41,580 nt of DNA from Pararhodobacter sp. CCB-MM2 (GCF_001691415.1 NZ_LRRR01000035.1:1-41580), one strand, 5' to 3'; counted from the first letter of the stretch, positions 1 to 9,079 are shown. Notes: a model not told the origin generated them from the letters alone. Made by a program: numbers and translations.

Positions 1-127
1 AAGGCTCAGATCCAGAGCGGTGCCGCCAACTGACGATGCCGGCAGATACCATACTGTGAGGCTGCTCCCCTCGATGAAGAACAGGCGGTTTCGGTACAGC
101 CACACATCCGACAGTGCGGCGGTATCA
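1..127. repeat. Terminal direct repeat, left copy
   Basis: These 127 bases are identical to 41454-41580. The length of 127 is a common maximum k-mer size of assemblers, so this is best read as the overlap of a circular contig and not as a biological terminal repeat. The unique genome is then 41453 bases. The repeat lies inside the tail-hub gene, whose reading frame continues across the joined ends. Confidence 0.95.
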
Positions 128-882
128 ACCCCTGACACGGCGATGCTGCTGCGTGCCGTCGCTGCGCCGTCAGCGCTCGCAAAACCGCCCGCCGATGTGA
201 TGGTCTCATTGTCGGTGAATGTGCCGGTGATCGCGCCAAGGAACAGCGTTCCCGACGATGGGCCGGATTGCGCAAAGCCGAGGATTTCCGCCGATGCCCC
301 GGAGCTTGCTCCTGTGACTGTTTCCCCGATGGAGAACGGCGTCACCATGCCGTCGAAGCCAAGCCCGTTGATTGCCTCATCCGTCAGCGGCGACCAATTC
401 GCGCCGTCATAGATCAGAGCTGGATCCGCGCCGTTCACAGCGATGAGGTATTCCCCGCCAGAGGTCCCGATCTGCTGTGATGCGAAGTCGCCCGACGTGA
501 GGCCTGACACCACGGGGCTTTCCTGCTTGCCCCATTTGTACTGACCCCAGAGGCCAGAGCCCCAGAACAGGGCGTCATCATTGATCGACGTGGCCGAAGA
601 TGCCGAAGTCGAGACGTCGAATATGTTGCCGTCCGTGGCCGCGAACAGCTTGCTGAGCAAGCCGCTCTCGTAGCCCAGCAGGGTCTTCACCGCCGCCGCG
701 ACATAGGCATAGGTCAGCGATCCGCCGCGCACCTTGAGCCCGCGCTCGGTCGGCAGGAAGTTTTCCACCCACTCCGCGCCGCCTGCCGCTGCCTGTGCGC
801 CGGGGGGGACCTCGACAAGGCCGCGGATCGGCGCCGGAAGGGACACCGGCATTGCGCGCTGGGGACGGGCCGCTGTTCTCAC
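1..882 (-). CDS. Tail hub/nozzle protein, N-terminal part (crosses the circle junction)
   Basis: This is the first 294 codons of a 616-residue protein that continues at 41453 and ends at 40485. I start it at GTG 882, which overlaps the stop of the upstream gene as GTGA; an in-frame ATG at 852 is the alternative. The N-terminus has the P-A-P-I-R-G opening common in short-tailed phage hub proteins, then alternating beta-strand sequence. W-G-S-G-L-W-G occurs near residue 95, and a matching W-G-T-G-L-W-G occurs near the C-terminus, suggesting repeated propeller blades. By position after the head-tail adaptor it should be the P22 gp10 / T7 gp12-like nozzle that closes the connector and contacts the tail. 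Family assignment is by pattern and context. Confidence 0.75.
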   Translation of the reverse strand, partial: MRTAARPQRAMPVSLPAPIRGLVEVPPGAQAAAGGAEWVENFLPTERGLKVRGGSLTYAYVAAAVKTLLGYESGLLSKLFAATDGNIFDVSTSASSATSINDDALFWGSGLWGQYKWGKQESPVVSGLTSGDFASQQIGTSGGEYLIAVNGADPALIYDGANWSPLTDEAINGLGFDGMVTPFSIGETVTGASSGASAEILGFAQSGPSSGTLFLGAITGTFTDNETITSAGGFASADGAATARSSIAVSGVDTAALSDVWLYRNRLFFIEGSSLTVWYLPASSVGGTALDLSL

Positions 883-1574
883 GGAACGATGCTCCACGGG
901 TATGACATTTTGCCATGGACGGAGCCACGCGAGGATTGCGTGAGGATGCGCGCGCCCTTGTCTCGGTCGATCGCACGCGCAAGCGCCACCTCGGCGTCCA
1001 TCATCTCTTCGCTGTAATCGAGCGATTTCTGTTTGCGCCATTGCGCCACAAGCATCAGCTCCAGCGTCCGGTCATCCAGACGGAACGTGTCGTCATCGGC
1101 GGTGAACGCCGCCTTGGCCGTGCCGCTGCTGTTCTTCACGGCCTCGCTGGAGACATACCAGAACCGAGCATTTTCTCCGCTTGCGAGGGCGGGCTTATGC
1201 ACGAAGTTGCCGCCGAAGATGCTCCAGACGCCGCAGACCACATCGAAAGCGCGCACGTCGAGATTAAGCCACTCCTCGGGCGATACCTTGGTCAGCGGGG
1301 CCTGCCAGCGCGTGCTCCAGACGTTTGAGTCCTTCGGCATGCGCAGGAAGTCGTCGGGGACGGCGTATTCGGTCGTGGTGCCGTCCCCGGTGTGGGTCTC
1401 CACTGTCAGAAGATCCTGCCAATCATGGCTGTGGGCGATCTTGTCAGCCGCCTCGATAAGCGCGCGGCGCAGCTCAATCTCCGTCCGATCCGTGGACGAG
1501 AACAGCATGGACGGGGTATCAAGTCCGAGCTTGACCGCCGCGTCCTGTGCGATTTGCAGCGCCGTGCGTGCCAT
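879..1574 (-). CDS. Head-tail adaptor (P22 gp4-like) protein
   Basis: This 231-residue protein begins M-A-R-T-A-L-Q-I and has an early helical segment with the S-H-D-W-Q motif near residue 50. A helical N-terminus, beta middle (residues 55-160) and helical C-terminus are typical of adaptor proteins that sit under the portal ring in short-tailed phages (P22 gp4 and T7 gp11 families). It lies between the head genes and the tail hub, as expected. It starts one base after the stop of the upstream gene, so translation is probably coupled. The role is inferred from context and overall pattern; no catalytic residues are visible. Confidence 0.65.
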   Translation of the reverse strand: MARTALQIAQDAAVKLGLDTPSMLFSSTDRTEIELRRALIEAADKIAHSHDWQDLLTVETHTGDGTTTEYAVPDDFLRMPKDSNVWSTRWQAPLTKVSPEEWLNLDVRAFDVVCGVWSIFGGNFVHKPALASGENARFWYVSSEAVKNSSGTAKAAFTADDDTFRLDDRTLELMLVAQWRKQKSLDYSEEMMDAEVALARAIDRDKGARILTQSSRGSVHGKMSYPWSIVP

Positions 1575-2237
1575 TTACGCCGCCTCCGACCGCTTGTCCG
1601 CCAGAGCGTTGATCTCCGCAATCAAGCGGGGGCGAGACCATCCATCCGCCTCAACGCCCGCGTCAACCAGCGCATTGCGCAGATCTTCGTCAGACATGCC
1701 GGCGAACTGATCCTCGGGGGCCGACTTCTGCGCCTCGACCTGCTTGCGCAGCTTGGTCAACTCGCGCTTGAGAGCCGCAACTTCGGACGTGCCCTTGGCC
1801 GCCGTCAGATAGGCCTGCGCACGCTCGACCATATCGCGGGCGCCCATGCCCATGCGCTTGATCAGGCTGTCCGGCATCTGCGCCAGCTGCTCGACCGTAT
1901 GCACCTTCATGGCCTTGAGCTCGGCCCGTTCGGCTTGGCTCAGGGACGGCATCTCGGCCAGCGGGGTGCCGTTCAGAACCTGGGCGCCATCCTCGGCAAA
2001 GGCCTTGTACACCTCCGGGAAGCGCTCGGCATAGGTCACCTGACGACCGAGGTGGGGCACAAAGTGCAGCTCGGAGGCCGGCGCGTGAAGCTCGCGCTTG
2101 TTGTCAGCCGGGAACCGGATCTGCACGTATTCTTTCTGGTCGTAGATCGGCCGTCCGGCCTCTTTCGACTTGCGGGGGTTTTCGACCGCCTTGACGTAGA
2201 ACGCCACGCCGAGGCCGAGATCCGGATTGTCTGCCAT
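1575..2237 (-). CDS. Head-region protein of unknown function
   Basis: A 220-residue protein. I prefer the ATG at 2237 because AGAAAGG lies at ribosome-binding distance; a longer in-frame start at 2300 lacks this. The first 90 residues are mixed beta with a lysine-rich P-I-Y-D-Q-K-E-Y-V region. Residues about 125-220 are charged, helical and probably coiled-coil. The C-terminal 35 residues (L-R-N-A-L-V-D-A-G to I-A-E-I-N-A-L) resemble a small helix-extended-loop-helix (LEM/Rho-N-like) module. It sits between the decoration protein and the adaptor, so a head-completion role is plausible but not shown. Confidence 0.7.
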   Translation of the reverse strand: MADNPDLGLGVAFYVKAVENPRKSKEAGRPIYDQKEYVQIRFPADNKRELHAPASELHFVPHLGRQVTYAERFPEVYKAFAEDGAQVLNGTPLAEMPSLSQAERAELKAMKVHTVEQLAQMPDSLIKRMGMGARDMVERAQAYLTAAKGTSEVAALKRELTKLRKQVEAQKSAPEDQFAGMSDEDLRNALVDAGVEADGWSRPRLIAEINALADKRSEAA

Positions 2238-2299
2238 CTTTGGTGCCTTTCTGAGAGGATGCGAGGTGGGCAGGGCCATGACAGCCCCGCCCTTTGTCA

Positions 2300-2794
2300 T
2301 CAGTTGGTGGCGCCGACCGTGGGATAGGTCAGCACGCCCTCGGCCGTCGCAGCCGCGCCGCCGTTGGCCGTGGTCAGGACCGCGCCCACAATGGTCTTGG
2401 TGCCGGTGCCTGCCGCGTCATCCAGCTGCCCCGCCGTGGTGGTCGAGGTGATGACGGCATTCGCGGCGCACGATGCAGCAACGCGGATGTTTGCGGTGCC
2501 AAACACCTGCACCCAGCCGTAATCGTTGTCGGCAAAGGCGGCGCCAGCGACACCGATCTGCTGCCCGTAGACAGCCGTGGTGTTCGTGGCGTGAGCCGCC
2601 TGCCATGCCTCATCAATGACGACGACATAGCCTGCGCCGGTAATGGCGCCGTCCGCCTGGACGTAGACCCATTCCGAACCGTTGGCGCCCTTCATGCGGG
2701 TGCCCAGCTCGAAAGAAGGGTAGACGTTGATGGCGCTGCCGAGGGTTTCCGGGGTGGTGAAGTCCGCCCCGATCGCGTTTTGCCCGATGGACAT
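2300..2794 (-). CDS. Probable capsid decoration (cement) protein
   Basis: This 164-residue protein is rich in G, A, T and V, almost without charged residues in its second half, and predicted to be all beta. The start has a strong AGGAGG site seven bases upstream. It is encoded directly downstream of the major capsid gene with 12 bases between them. Small beta proteins at this position in podoviruses and siphoviruses commonly decorate the capsid surface. I recognise no specific family, so the call rests on size, composition and place. A minor structural role would also fit. Confidence 0.55.
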   Translation of the reverse strand: MSIGQNAIGADFTTPETLGSAINVYPSFELGTRMKGANGSEWVYVQADGAITGAGYVVVIDEAWQAAHATNTTAVYGQQIGVAGAAFADNDYGWVQVFGTANIRVAASCAANAVITSTTTAGQLDDAAGTGTKTIVGAVLTTANGGAAATAEGVLTYPTVGATN

Positions 2795-2806
2795 GATCAG
2801 CCCTCC

Positions 2807-3835
2807 TTAGGCGGTGTAGAGTTTCGACATGTGCAGCGGGTTCTTCAGCGTCAGTTCGCCGTAGAAGCCGATGTGCTGCACAACTGCGTCTTGGTTCACC
2901 GGGGTCTGCTTCCCGCCGAACTTCGAGAAGTTCCGGTCCTTGTGGTAGCGGAACGACAGGTGATCGGTGGCGATGAAGTAGGAGATATTGTCCGGCATAG
3001 CCGAGCCGATACCGCCCTCCAGCACGATATCCATCGAGCGACCGCCGCCGTAGAAGCGCAGGCTCGGGAAGCCGAGTTGCGCCGCCTTGCCGGTGCCGCC
3101 GTCGGTGATGCGCTGGATGTTTTCCGTCGCGCCCTCATAGGCGAGGTAGTGCTTCTGCGAGGCGAGGATCAGATCCGGGCCAGTCTTGGCGCGGGTCGTT
3201 TCGATCACGACCTGGTTGTACATCGGCTTGATCACAGCCGAGGTCACGTCCGTCGCAGCGGCAGCGCCGGCATCGACCCACGCGAACGAGGCGACCTCGT
3301 AGGCGTTGGTGCGCCAGATCTCGTTCGAGGCCCGGCTGATACCGCCATAGGTGCCGGTCGTGGGGTCTGTCGGGATGGCAAGCTGCAGGCCGCCAATCTG
3401 ACGACCGCCGTCTGCCGTGCCGTTCGAGTGCAGATCCTCGACAAAGCGGTCCTGCAACTCGCGCTCGGCCGCTTCCATGTGCAGGTCCATGATGTTCATG
3501 AGCTGCGCAGTCGAGCCGCTGTTCTGGAGAATGTCCTCCATCGACAGCACGACCGAGACCGCCGCCATTTTCGGCGTGAACTCGGCATCGTTGATCAGCT
3601 CGGCGGGCTTGGGGTTGAGGAACTGATACCCGCTGTAGCGCGTGTAAGTCCCGGACTCGTTGTACAGAAGGCGCTCACGGATGGTCGGACCCTCGAAGGT
3701 CTTCCACATCCCTTTGCTCTTCATGATCGCCAGAAGGACGTTGCTGTTCGACACGAGGTCTTGATAGCCGGTCGAACGGTCCTCAATGGCGAGCGACAGC
3801 GCCTCTTGCAGGCGCTCATTGCTGTTCAGAGCCAT
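2807..3835 (-). CDS. Major capsid protein
   Basis: This 342-residue protein follows the scaffold gene and precedes the decoration gene. It opens with a helical N-arm (residues 1-45). A conserved R-E-R-L-L-Y-N-E-S-G-T-Y-T-R-Y segment follows near residues 53-67, then mixed alpha/beta sequence with the I-W-R-T-N and D-L-I-L-A-S motifs usual in HK97-fold capsid proteins of small temperate phages. Length and position fit a major capsid protein without a fused protease; the separate scaffold gene suggests scaffold-driven assembly as in P22. The fold call is inferred, but the functional call is strong from synteny. Confidence 0.88.
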   Translation of the reverse strand: MALNSNERLQEALSLAIEDRSTGYQDLVSNSNVLLAIMKSKGMWKTFEGPTIRERLLYNESGTYTRYSGYQFLNPKPAELINDAEFTPKMAAVSVVLSMEDILQNSGSTAQLMNIMDLHMEAAERELQDRFVEDLHSNGTADGGRQIGGLQLAIPTDPTTGTYGGISRASNEIWRTNAYEVASFAWVDAGAAAATDVTSAVIKPMYNQVVIETTRAKTGPDLILASQKHYLAYEGATENIQRITDGGTGKAAQLGFPSLRFYGGGRSMDIVLEGGIGSAMPDNISYFIATDHLSFRYHKDRNFSKFGGKQTPVNQDAVVQHIGFYGELTLKNPLHMSKLYTA

Positions 3836-3856
3836 TAGCTCATCTCCATTTTGGGG

Positions 3857-4954
3857 TTATGCGAGGCCAGCGGCACGCATGGCGCGCTGGATGGCCTCAG
3901 TTCGGTTTGCGCTTGGCTTCCTCGTGCCGGGGTTTGAGCCCGCAGATGGTGCGCCAGTGACAGAGCGCGCTTGCCGGGTCTGAGCCGGTTGCGCGAGGGG
4001 TGGCGGGGTAGGGTCCGCCAGAGCCGGGGCGGGGTTCAGTCGCTCGGCTTTCTCGTAGGCGTCCGATAGGTCCGACGCGTAGCCGGTGGTGATCAGACGC
4101 TCGATCTCGGGGGCCAGCTCATCAAAACGGGGACGGCTGGCTGCGAATTGCTGGACCTGCTGCATGACCGAGGCCTGCCGCTGTTGCTCAACGGACTGCG
4201 ACACCTGGCCAAATTGCTGCTGCATGCCTTGGATCTGCTGCCGAAGCTGCAGGATTTCACTGTCGCGCGGGTCCGCGTTGCCCGGCTGACCGGTGGTGAT
4301 CATGGCGGCCATCTGCTGCGGCGTCATGCCAAGATTTTGCGCCAGGCTGATCAGCCCACGGCGCGGATCCTGCCGCAGCGTTTGCTCCATCTGCACGTAT
4401 CGACCGACAACCTCGTGCAGGTTGACCTTGTGGTCCTTGGCCATCTTGAAATACGGCTCAAGCGGCTTCAGAGCCTCATCCTTCTGCGCAATCCCGCGCT
4501 CAAGCTCGCGAACGGCCCGGTTGACCTCGGATTTCACCGCGTCCGGCGCGTCTTTCCACGCGGCCTTGGCATCTGCTGAGAAGCGCGAGGGAGCGTCAGG
4601 CGCGTTGGCGTTGGGCTTCGGGGCCTCCTTGGCATCCTTCGACGCCTCCGGGGCCTTCTGAGGCTGTTCCGGCTGCTTTTCGGCCTTCTCGGCGGGCTTC
4701 TCCGCCTTGGCCTCGGCCTTTTCCTCGGCTTTCGGGTCCGGCTTCGGCGTGGACTGCGACCCGCGCGCCGGCTTGTCGTCGTCGCTGTCCTCGGAGACGG
4801 CCTTCATGGCCTTCTCGATGCTGCTGCGGCGCTTCTCAGCCTCCGATTGCGGCTTTTCCTCAGGCTTTTCGGCCTTCGGGGCTTCGGCTTCGTGGGCTTG
4901 CTCGTCGGCAATAGGCTCCATTTCCGCCGGGGCGGGTGCCTGCATGTCGTCCAT
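3857..4954 (-). CDS. Scaffolding protein
   Basis: A 365-residue, extremely hydrophilic protein. Residues 1-120 are a low-complexity tract of A, E, K and P with acidic clusters. Residues 125-290 are helical, with a Q-rich coiled-coil at about 225-275 (Q-Q-Q-F-G-Q, Q-Q-R-Q-A). The C-terminal 40 residues are basic (R-K-P-S-A-N-R-T-E-A), matching the positively charged capsid-binding end of P22-type scaffolds. It lies immediately upstream of the major capsid gene. It should be an internal assembly core that leaves or is lost after maturation. Confidence 0.85.
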   Translation of the reverse strand: MDDMQAPAPAEMEPIADEQAHEAEAPKAEKPEEKPQSEAEKRRSSIEKAMKAVSEDSDDDKPARGSQSTPKPDPKAEEKAEAKAEKPAEKAEKQPEQPQKAPEASKDAKEAPKPNANAPDAPSRFSADAKAAWKDAPDAVKSEVNRAVRELERGIAQKDEALKPLEPYFKMAKDHKVNLHEVVGRYVQMEQTLRQDPRRGLISLAQNLGMTPQQMAAMITTGQPGNADPRDSEILQLRQQIQGMQQQFGQVSQSVEQQRQASVMQQVQQFAASRPRFDELAPEIERLITTGYASDLSDAYEKAERLNPAPALADPTPPPLAQPAQTRQARSVTGAPSAGSNPGTRKPSANRTEAIQRAMRAAGLA

Positions 4955-4979
4955 GGGGTATCCTTCTGAGGGATGTGCG

Positions 4980-5306
4980 TTACGGCGCGCCGAAGCCCGC
5001 CTTTGAGAGAGCGCGGCCGACGCTGGCCTGCCGCTTGCGCTTCGCGGCTTCCTTTTCCGCGATCGACGGCTCGGAGCGCTTGTGTTGCACGTCCGATCCG
5101 ACCTCGATGACCCCGGCGCGGCGGTATTCTTTCCGCATCTCCGACTTGCTGTCGTACATCTTGCCGTTGGTCATGCTCATCAGGTGGGGCTGGCTATCCC
5201 CGATCATGTAGGGCGCCTGCGGTTCCATGGCGCGCTCAGCCTGGTTGAGCATCGGCATGCCGTCCTCATCCACGACCCGACCGTTGCGATACCGGAATTT
5301 AGCCAT
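4980..5306 (-). CDS. Small conserved head-region protein
   Basis: This 108-residue basic protein overlaps the 3' end of the portal gene by 8 bases and precedes the scaffold gene, so it belongs to the head-assembly unit. It contains Y-D-S-K-S-E-M-R-K-E-Y-R-R near residues 52-64, and its last 30 residues are rich in K, R and A. Short proteins carrying a similar Y-x-S-K-S-x-x-R-x-x-x-K motif are common between portal and scaffold genes of podoviruses with unknown role. No enzymatic signature is visible. Confidence 0.75.
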   Translation of the reverse strand: MAKFRYRNGRVVDEDGMPMLNQAERAMEPQAPYMIGDSQPHLMSMTNGKMYDSKSEMRKEYRRAGVIEVGSDVQHKRSEPSIAEKEAAKRKRQASVGRALSKAGFGAP

Positions 5307-7368
5307 CCGTGCCGATCCTCACCGCCCGCTGTTGCTCTCGCTCCAGCTGGATTTCCTCGACGTTCAGAAGCGTCTCGATTTCGGCCTGCTTGGCCTTGAG
5401 CGCCTGTTCGTCCTGCTTGATGCCCAGCTCCTGCGCCTTGAGGGCCAGCTCGAACTGCTTGATGGCCGCCTTGGTCTTGGCGTCGTACTGGCGCGTCTGG
5501 CTGTCCATGGCCTCGCGCTGAGCCCGCGACGCGATTTCCTGCTGACGAAGCTGCAGCTCGGCCTGCTTGAGCTGGAGCTCAGCTTGACGCGCCTGCATCT
5601 CGCCCTGCATCCGCTGGCCTTCCATCTGCATGCGCATCTGTTCTGCCTGAGCCTCGGCCTGCATCTTCATGGCCTCAGGGTCAGGCTTTTGCCCCTGCGC
5701 CATCTGTGCAGCCTTGGCTTTCGCGGCCTCGGTGAAGTCATCGATGACCCCGCCCAGATCCCGGCCAGCACGGAAGGCGCCGGCAGTGAAGCGCATCAAC
5801 TCCGCTGCGAAAGGTGCCGCCTCTGGTGCTTGAGCAATGAGCGGCCCGACCTCGCGCATAAACTTGCTGATTGCGCCAAGGAACTCGATGCGGCTGGCCT
5901 TCTCGGCTTCCTCGTTTGGCGCAATGGTGCTGTCCGTCTCGACCTCCAGCACGAAGGGGCGCATGCGCTGCTCTTTCAGAAGCGCGTCGACCTGCTCAAC
6001 GGTGACTGTTGACGGCGGCACCGGCTGGCCCTGAGCCTGTTGCTGCACCTGTTGCATCGTCGGCAGCATCATGGCGCCCATCGCCATCAGGTCGGTGACT
6101 TCGTAGGTCTCCGCGAAAATCTCGGCCTTGATGCGCAGAATGTCTGCCGCGACACGGACCATTTCCCCTTGCCGCTCACGGACGCGGACGCTGCCGTACT
6201 GGGCCTTGAGCTGCTGCGCTGTGGCTGTCTCTTGCGCATCGGTGGCCGCGCGCATGATATCCGACAGGCCGGTGATCTCGTAGACGTCTTCGATGAGCTG
6301 ACGCCGCAGAAGGACAAGCTCACGGATGACCGCCGCGACCTGTTCCACCGGCAGCCAGACGATGGACTGCGACAGGTTCGCCCCGCCGATGGCCGCGAAG
6401 TTCGACACGGGGATTAGGATGGCCTTGCTGTCCGTGTTCCGCATGGCGGCCTCGATGGCCTCGCCAACCTCGGACGTGCCGGACGCGTAGAAGCCCTTGA
6501 GGCGCAGGCTCTCCGAAAGGCCGCTGATCCGCTCTGTCAGCTCGTTGATTTCATCAACCTGGTCCCGGTAGTAGACGAAGTCAGGGATGGGTTTCAGCGT
6601 GCCGCGCTCGACCGTCGAGTAAACCGGCTTTGGGCACGGGAAGAAGCCCTTCACGTCGATCAAGGGCGGCTGGACGTCCAGCACCTCCGACACGCCCTCG
6701 GTGACCCAGATCACCTGCCCCTTGTCGTCGGCGTCATCGCCCTTGCACCAGATCTCCCAGACCTCGGCTTTCTTCTCGGTCGCGCGATAGTCGTCATCCC
6801 GCTCCCGGCCGATGTACTCGCATGCGGCATCGAGGAAGGCGTCACCGAAGCGGTCACGCCCCTGCTCTCGGGTCAGGTATGCCTTGCGGGCCACCCATCC
6901 GACCTCCGGCCACTTCCGCGCCGGGTCGTGCAGGAAGTCCGACCGATCGACGTGAATGCAACGGCCATCGTCCAGCACCCACGGAACGCCGCGACCGCAC
7001 AGGGCAAGGTCATCGCGCACCATGATCAGCGTCTCGTGCAGGTCGTCGCTTTCCACGTCGAACTGCAACACCCGCTCGATCAACTCCGAGGCCTTGCGGG
7101 CCACGTTGCCAAGGTCCGAATGCCGCGGCATGACCACGGGCTGCGGAGCGCGCTGGTAGATCGCCGGGCGAAGCACCTCCATGTTGGCCCAGAAGATCTG
7201 GAACTCGCGGTCACCACGGCCCTCGCTCAGGTTCTTCAGGTTGCCGTAGATCCGTTCGATGGAGGCGCACTTGTCGTCATAGACCTGGAACGCCTTGCGG
7301 GCGTCTTCCAGCTTGTCCAGCCACGGCTGCGACAGGCTCGGCGCGTCGTCGTCGTCGTAATCGTCCAT
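5299..7368 (-). CDS. Portal protein (P22-like)
   Basis: A 689-residue protein directly downstream of the terminase, with its start overlapping the TerL stop. The N-terminal 450 residues show portal features: Q-I-F-W-A-N near 55, R-P-A-I-Y-Q-R-A-P-Q-P, and G-L-S-D-I-M-R at the core. From about residue 520 there is a very long helix with repeated Q-x-x-L-Q-x-R-Q and Q-A-E-L-Q-L-K-Q-A-E-L units, like the barrel helix of P22 gp1. The length is close to P22's portal (about 725). It forms the dodecameric DNA channel at one capsid vertex and docks the terminase. Confidence 0.88.
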   Translation of the reverse strand: MDDYDDDDAPSLSQPWLDKLEDARKAFQVYDDKCASIERIYGNLKNLSEGRGDREFQIFWANMEVLRPAIYQRAPQPVVMPRHSDLGNVARKASELIERVLQFDVESDDLHETLIMVRDDLALCGRGVPWVLDDGRCIHVDRSDFLHDPARKWPEVGWVARKAYLTREQGRDRFGDAFLDAACEYIGRERDDDYRATEKKAEVWEIWCKGDDADDKGQVIWVTEGVSEVLDVQPPLIDVKGFFPCPKPVYSTVERGTLKPIPDFVYYRDQVDEINELTERISGLSESLRLKGFYASGTSEVGEAIEAAMRNTDSKAILIPVSNFAAIGGANLSQSIVWLPVEQVAAVIRELVLLRRQLIEDVYEITGLSDIMRAATDAQETATAQQLKAQYGSVRVRERQGEMVRVAADILRIKAEIFAETYEVTDLMAMGAMMLPTMQQVQQQAQGQPVPPSTVTVEQVDALLKEQRMRPFVLEVETDSTIAPNEEAEKASRIEFLGAISKFMREVGPLIAQAPEAAPFAAELMRFTAGAFRAGRDLGGVIDDFTEAAKAKAAQMAQGQKPDPEAMKMQAEAQAEQMRMQMEGQRMQGEMQARQAELQLKQAELQLRQQEIASRAQREAMDSQTRQYDAKTKAAIKQFELALKAQELGIKQDEQALKAKQAEIETLLNVEEIQLEREQQRAVRIGTDG

Positions 7369-8678
7369 CAGAGGCGCGTCCGTTTCTGGTGCCGCTCGAC
7401 CTCAGGCGGGCCTATGTAGACCTGCCCCGGTGCGGGCTTTGCGATTTGCTGGACGCGCTGCACCGCAAGGTCGCGGTAACCCTGCGCGGCGTAGCGCATG
7501 GCGTCGGCGCAGTGGCTCGTCCAGTCGTGTCGTGGGCGGGGCTTGAAGGCCTTGGTTTTCTCGTCGAACTCGGTGCGGTACTGACGCAGGGCCTCGATCC
7601 CGTCGCGGCACTTGTCGGCGTCGAACCACATGCGGGGGAACAGCTGGCGCACCCCGTTGATGCCGTCATCCACGGCGGCCGGTGGCAGCAGGTGAACCTT
7701 TCGACCCATGCCCACCAGCGTCTCCAGCCGGCTGCGTCCCGTGTCGAGGCTGCGCACCTTGGCGTCGTGAGGCACGTAGTCGGTGCCACCGGCATAGCCG
7801 CGCGCCTCCAGCTCCCCGACGTAGTGACCCAGTGCCTTGCCGTGGTCCTCGATGTAGTCGATGAGCCGCATCCCCTCGGGACCGGCTTGGAACACCCAGA
7901 TTGCTGTGCTGTCCCCGATGCCGAGATCCCATGCCGTGTGGATGGGCAGGTCTCGGTCCAGATCAATGCTTGTGACCCGGCCCTCTCGCTCAGCGTCAGC
8001 AAGCTGCGATGCGTAGTAGGCGCCGACGATCGCCGCGTCGAAGCTGCACTCGTATTCCTGAGCGTACTGCTCCGCCGACATCATGCGTCGGGCGTCATCC
8101 AGCTCCCCGCTGTCAATGAGTCCGCTTTCGCTTGCGCGCAGAACAAGGCTGAACCAATCGGCGGCGTCCTCTGCCAGCCGGTGAACCTCGTAGAAGGCGT
8201 TGCGCCCCTTCGGCGTGCCGATGAATGTCGCCCATCCCTTGCGGTCCGACAGGGCCGGGCGGATGACCTCGGACCACGCGCGCGGGTCCATGTCCCCGTT
8301 CTCATCGAGGATGCAGCCATCCAGATAGATGCCGCGCATCCGGTCGTAGTTGTCGGCGCCGTAGAGGCGTATCCGCGCGCCATTGTGGGCGAACGTGATG
8401 TGAAGCTCGCCCTCATTCGATGCTACGCCGGGAATGCCGGACGTGTACTGCTTGAGGTAAGCCCAAGCCACGTCCTTTGCCTGCGTGTAGAATGGCGCGA
8501 TGTAGGCGTATCGCGCGTTCGGTGCTGTTGACGAAGCGGCCTTCGCGATCAGGTCTTGGATGCAGGCCACCGTCTTCCCCGCCCGTCGATGCGCGACGAT
8601 GCAGGACCAGCGGCTCTTGCGAAGGAGGTACGGCCGGAAGGGCTTCCTCGGCACGATCTCCAGATTGACGACGGTCAT
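7368..8678 (-). CDS. Terminase large subunit
   Basis: This 436-residue packaging motor has the ATPase P-loop H-R-R-A-G-K-T at residues 30-36 and a Walker B motif I-L-D-E at 123-126 with catalytic E126. The C-terminal RNase-H-like nuclease begins at W-D-L-G-I-G-D (D251 and D256), and an H-D-W-x-x-H-x-A-D-A segment near the end supplies the last acidic residue. Length and domain order match standard phage TerL. It starts overlapping the small-subunit gene and ends overlapping the portal start. I cannot tell from sequence alone whether packaging is headful or site-specific. Confidence 0.95.
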   Translation of the reverse strand: MTVVNLEIVPRKPFRPYLLRKSRWSCIVAHRRAGKTVACIQDLIAKAASSTAPNARYAYIAPFYTQAKDVAWAYLKQYTSGIPGVASNEGELHITFAHNGARIRLYGADNYDRMRGIYLDGCILDENGDMDPRAWSEVIRPALSDRKGWATFIGTPKGRNAFYEVHRLAEDAADWFSLVLRASESGLIDSGELDDARRMMSAEQYAQEYECSFDAAIVGAYYASQLADAEREGRVTSIDLDRDLPIHTAWDLGIGDSTAIWVFQAGPEGMRLIDYIEDHGKALGHYVGELEARGYAGGTDYVPHDAKVRSLDTGRSRLETLVGMGRKVHLLPPAAVDDGINGVRQLFPRMWFDADKCRDGIEALRQYRTEFDEKTKAFKPRPRHDWTSHCADAMRYAAQGYRDLAVQRVQQIAKPAPGQVYIGPPEVERHQKRTRL

Positions 8679-8911
8679 TCGCCGCCGATGGTAATCCGCA
8701 GTTCCAGGACGTCCTTGCTGTCCCCGTTCTGGTCAACGGCCTTGAGCTTCGGAATGACGCGATCCAGCAACGCATTCGCGCTGGCTATCTGCCCCGGCGT
8801 CATGATCTCCTCATCCGAAAGCGCGTTTTTTTGCAAACGGTTGATGAGCTGACTTGTCTGGATCTTCTGCTTCACCTCATCCGGGTGAAATAGGTGCTTT
8901 CGCTTGGCCAT
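8675..8911 (-). CDS. Putative terminase small subunit
   Basis: A 78-residue protein encoded directly before TerL, overlapping its start as ATGA. It begins with a basic segment, then D-E-V-K-Q-K-I-Q-T-S-Q-L-I-N-R-L-Q and an E-I-M-T-P-G-Q-I-A-S-A-N-A-L-L helix-turn-helix-like stretch. Short proteins with this I-Q-T-S-Q-L-I-N-R-L signature are regularly found before TerL in small temperate phages and are treated as the DNA-recognition subunit. At 78 residues it is shorter than classical TerS, so the call is mainly from position and motif. Confidence 0.65.
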   Translation of the reverse strand: MAKRKHLFHPDEVKQKIQTSQLINRLQKNALSDEEIMTPGQIASANALLDRVIPKLKAVDQNGDSKDVLELRITIGGE

Positions 8912-8988
8912 AGCCTATCCACGCCGGTCTGAGCGGTCGCGGTCCCTTGACGGTATTTGGAGAGCACCGAGGTCTGAGCGGGTGCAAA

Positions 8989-9019
8989 GGAAAACCCCGC
9001 GCGGACTACCGGCGGGGTT
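8989..9019 (-). terminator. Intrinsic terminator-like hairpin before the late genes
   Basis: On the minus strand an 8-bp perfect stem (AACCCCGC / GCGGGGTT, plus positions 8993-9000 and 9012-9019) with an 11-base loop is followed by a short T-rich run. It lies between the last gene of the leftward early operon (ends 9076) and terS (starts 8911). It should separate early from late transcription unless anti-terminated. Confidence 0.6.
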
Positions 9020-9049
9020 CGTTCGTCAGGCCTCGCCTGCGATTATGGG

Positions 9050-9079
9050 AAGTGTGCACCGGATCGTGTTGCCTGTCAA
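9050..9079 (-). promoter_or_regulatory. Candidate late promoter
   Basis: On the minus strand a perfect TTGACA (-35; plus 9074-9079) is followed, after 17 or 18 bases, by CACACT or ACACTT as a poor -10. It overlaps the stop codon of the preceding gene and lies upstream of the terminator at 8989-9019. A strong -35, a weak -10 and a downstream terminator recall the lambda late promoter and its terminator. The -10 match is weak, so this is tentative. Confidence 0.35.

Noticed and set aside
2294..3838. 514-codon plus-strand frame over the capsid region
   Set aside because: It is the antisense shadow of the capsid and decoration genes, a common effect of GC-rich third positions; it has no start signal or family pattern.
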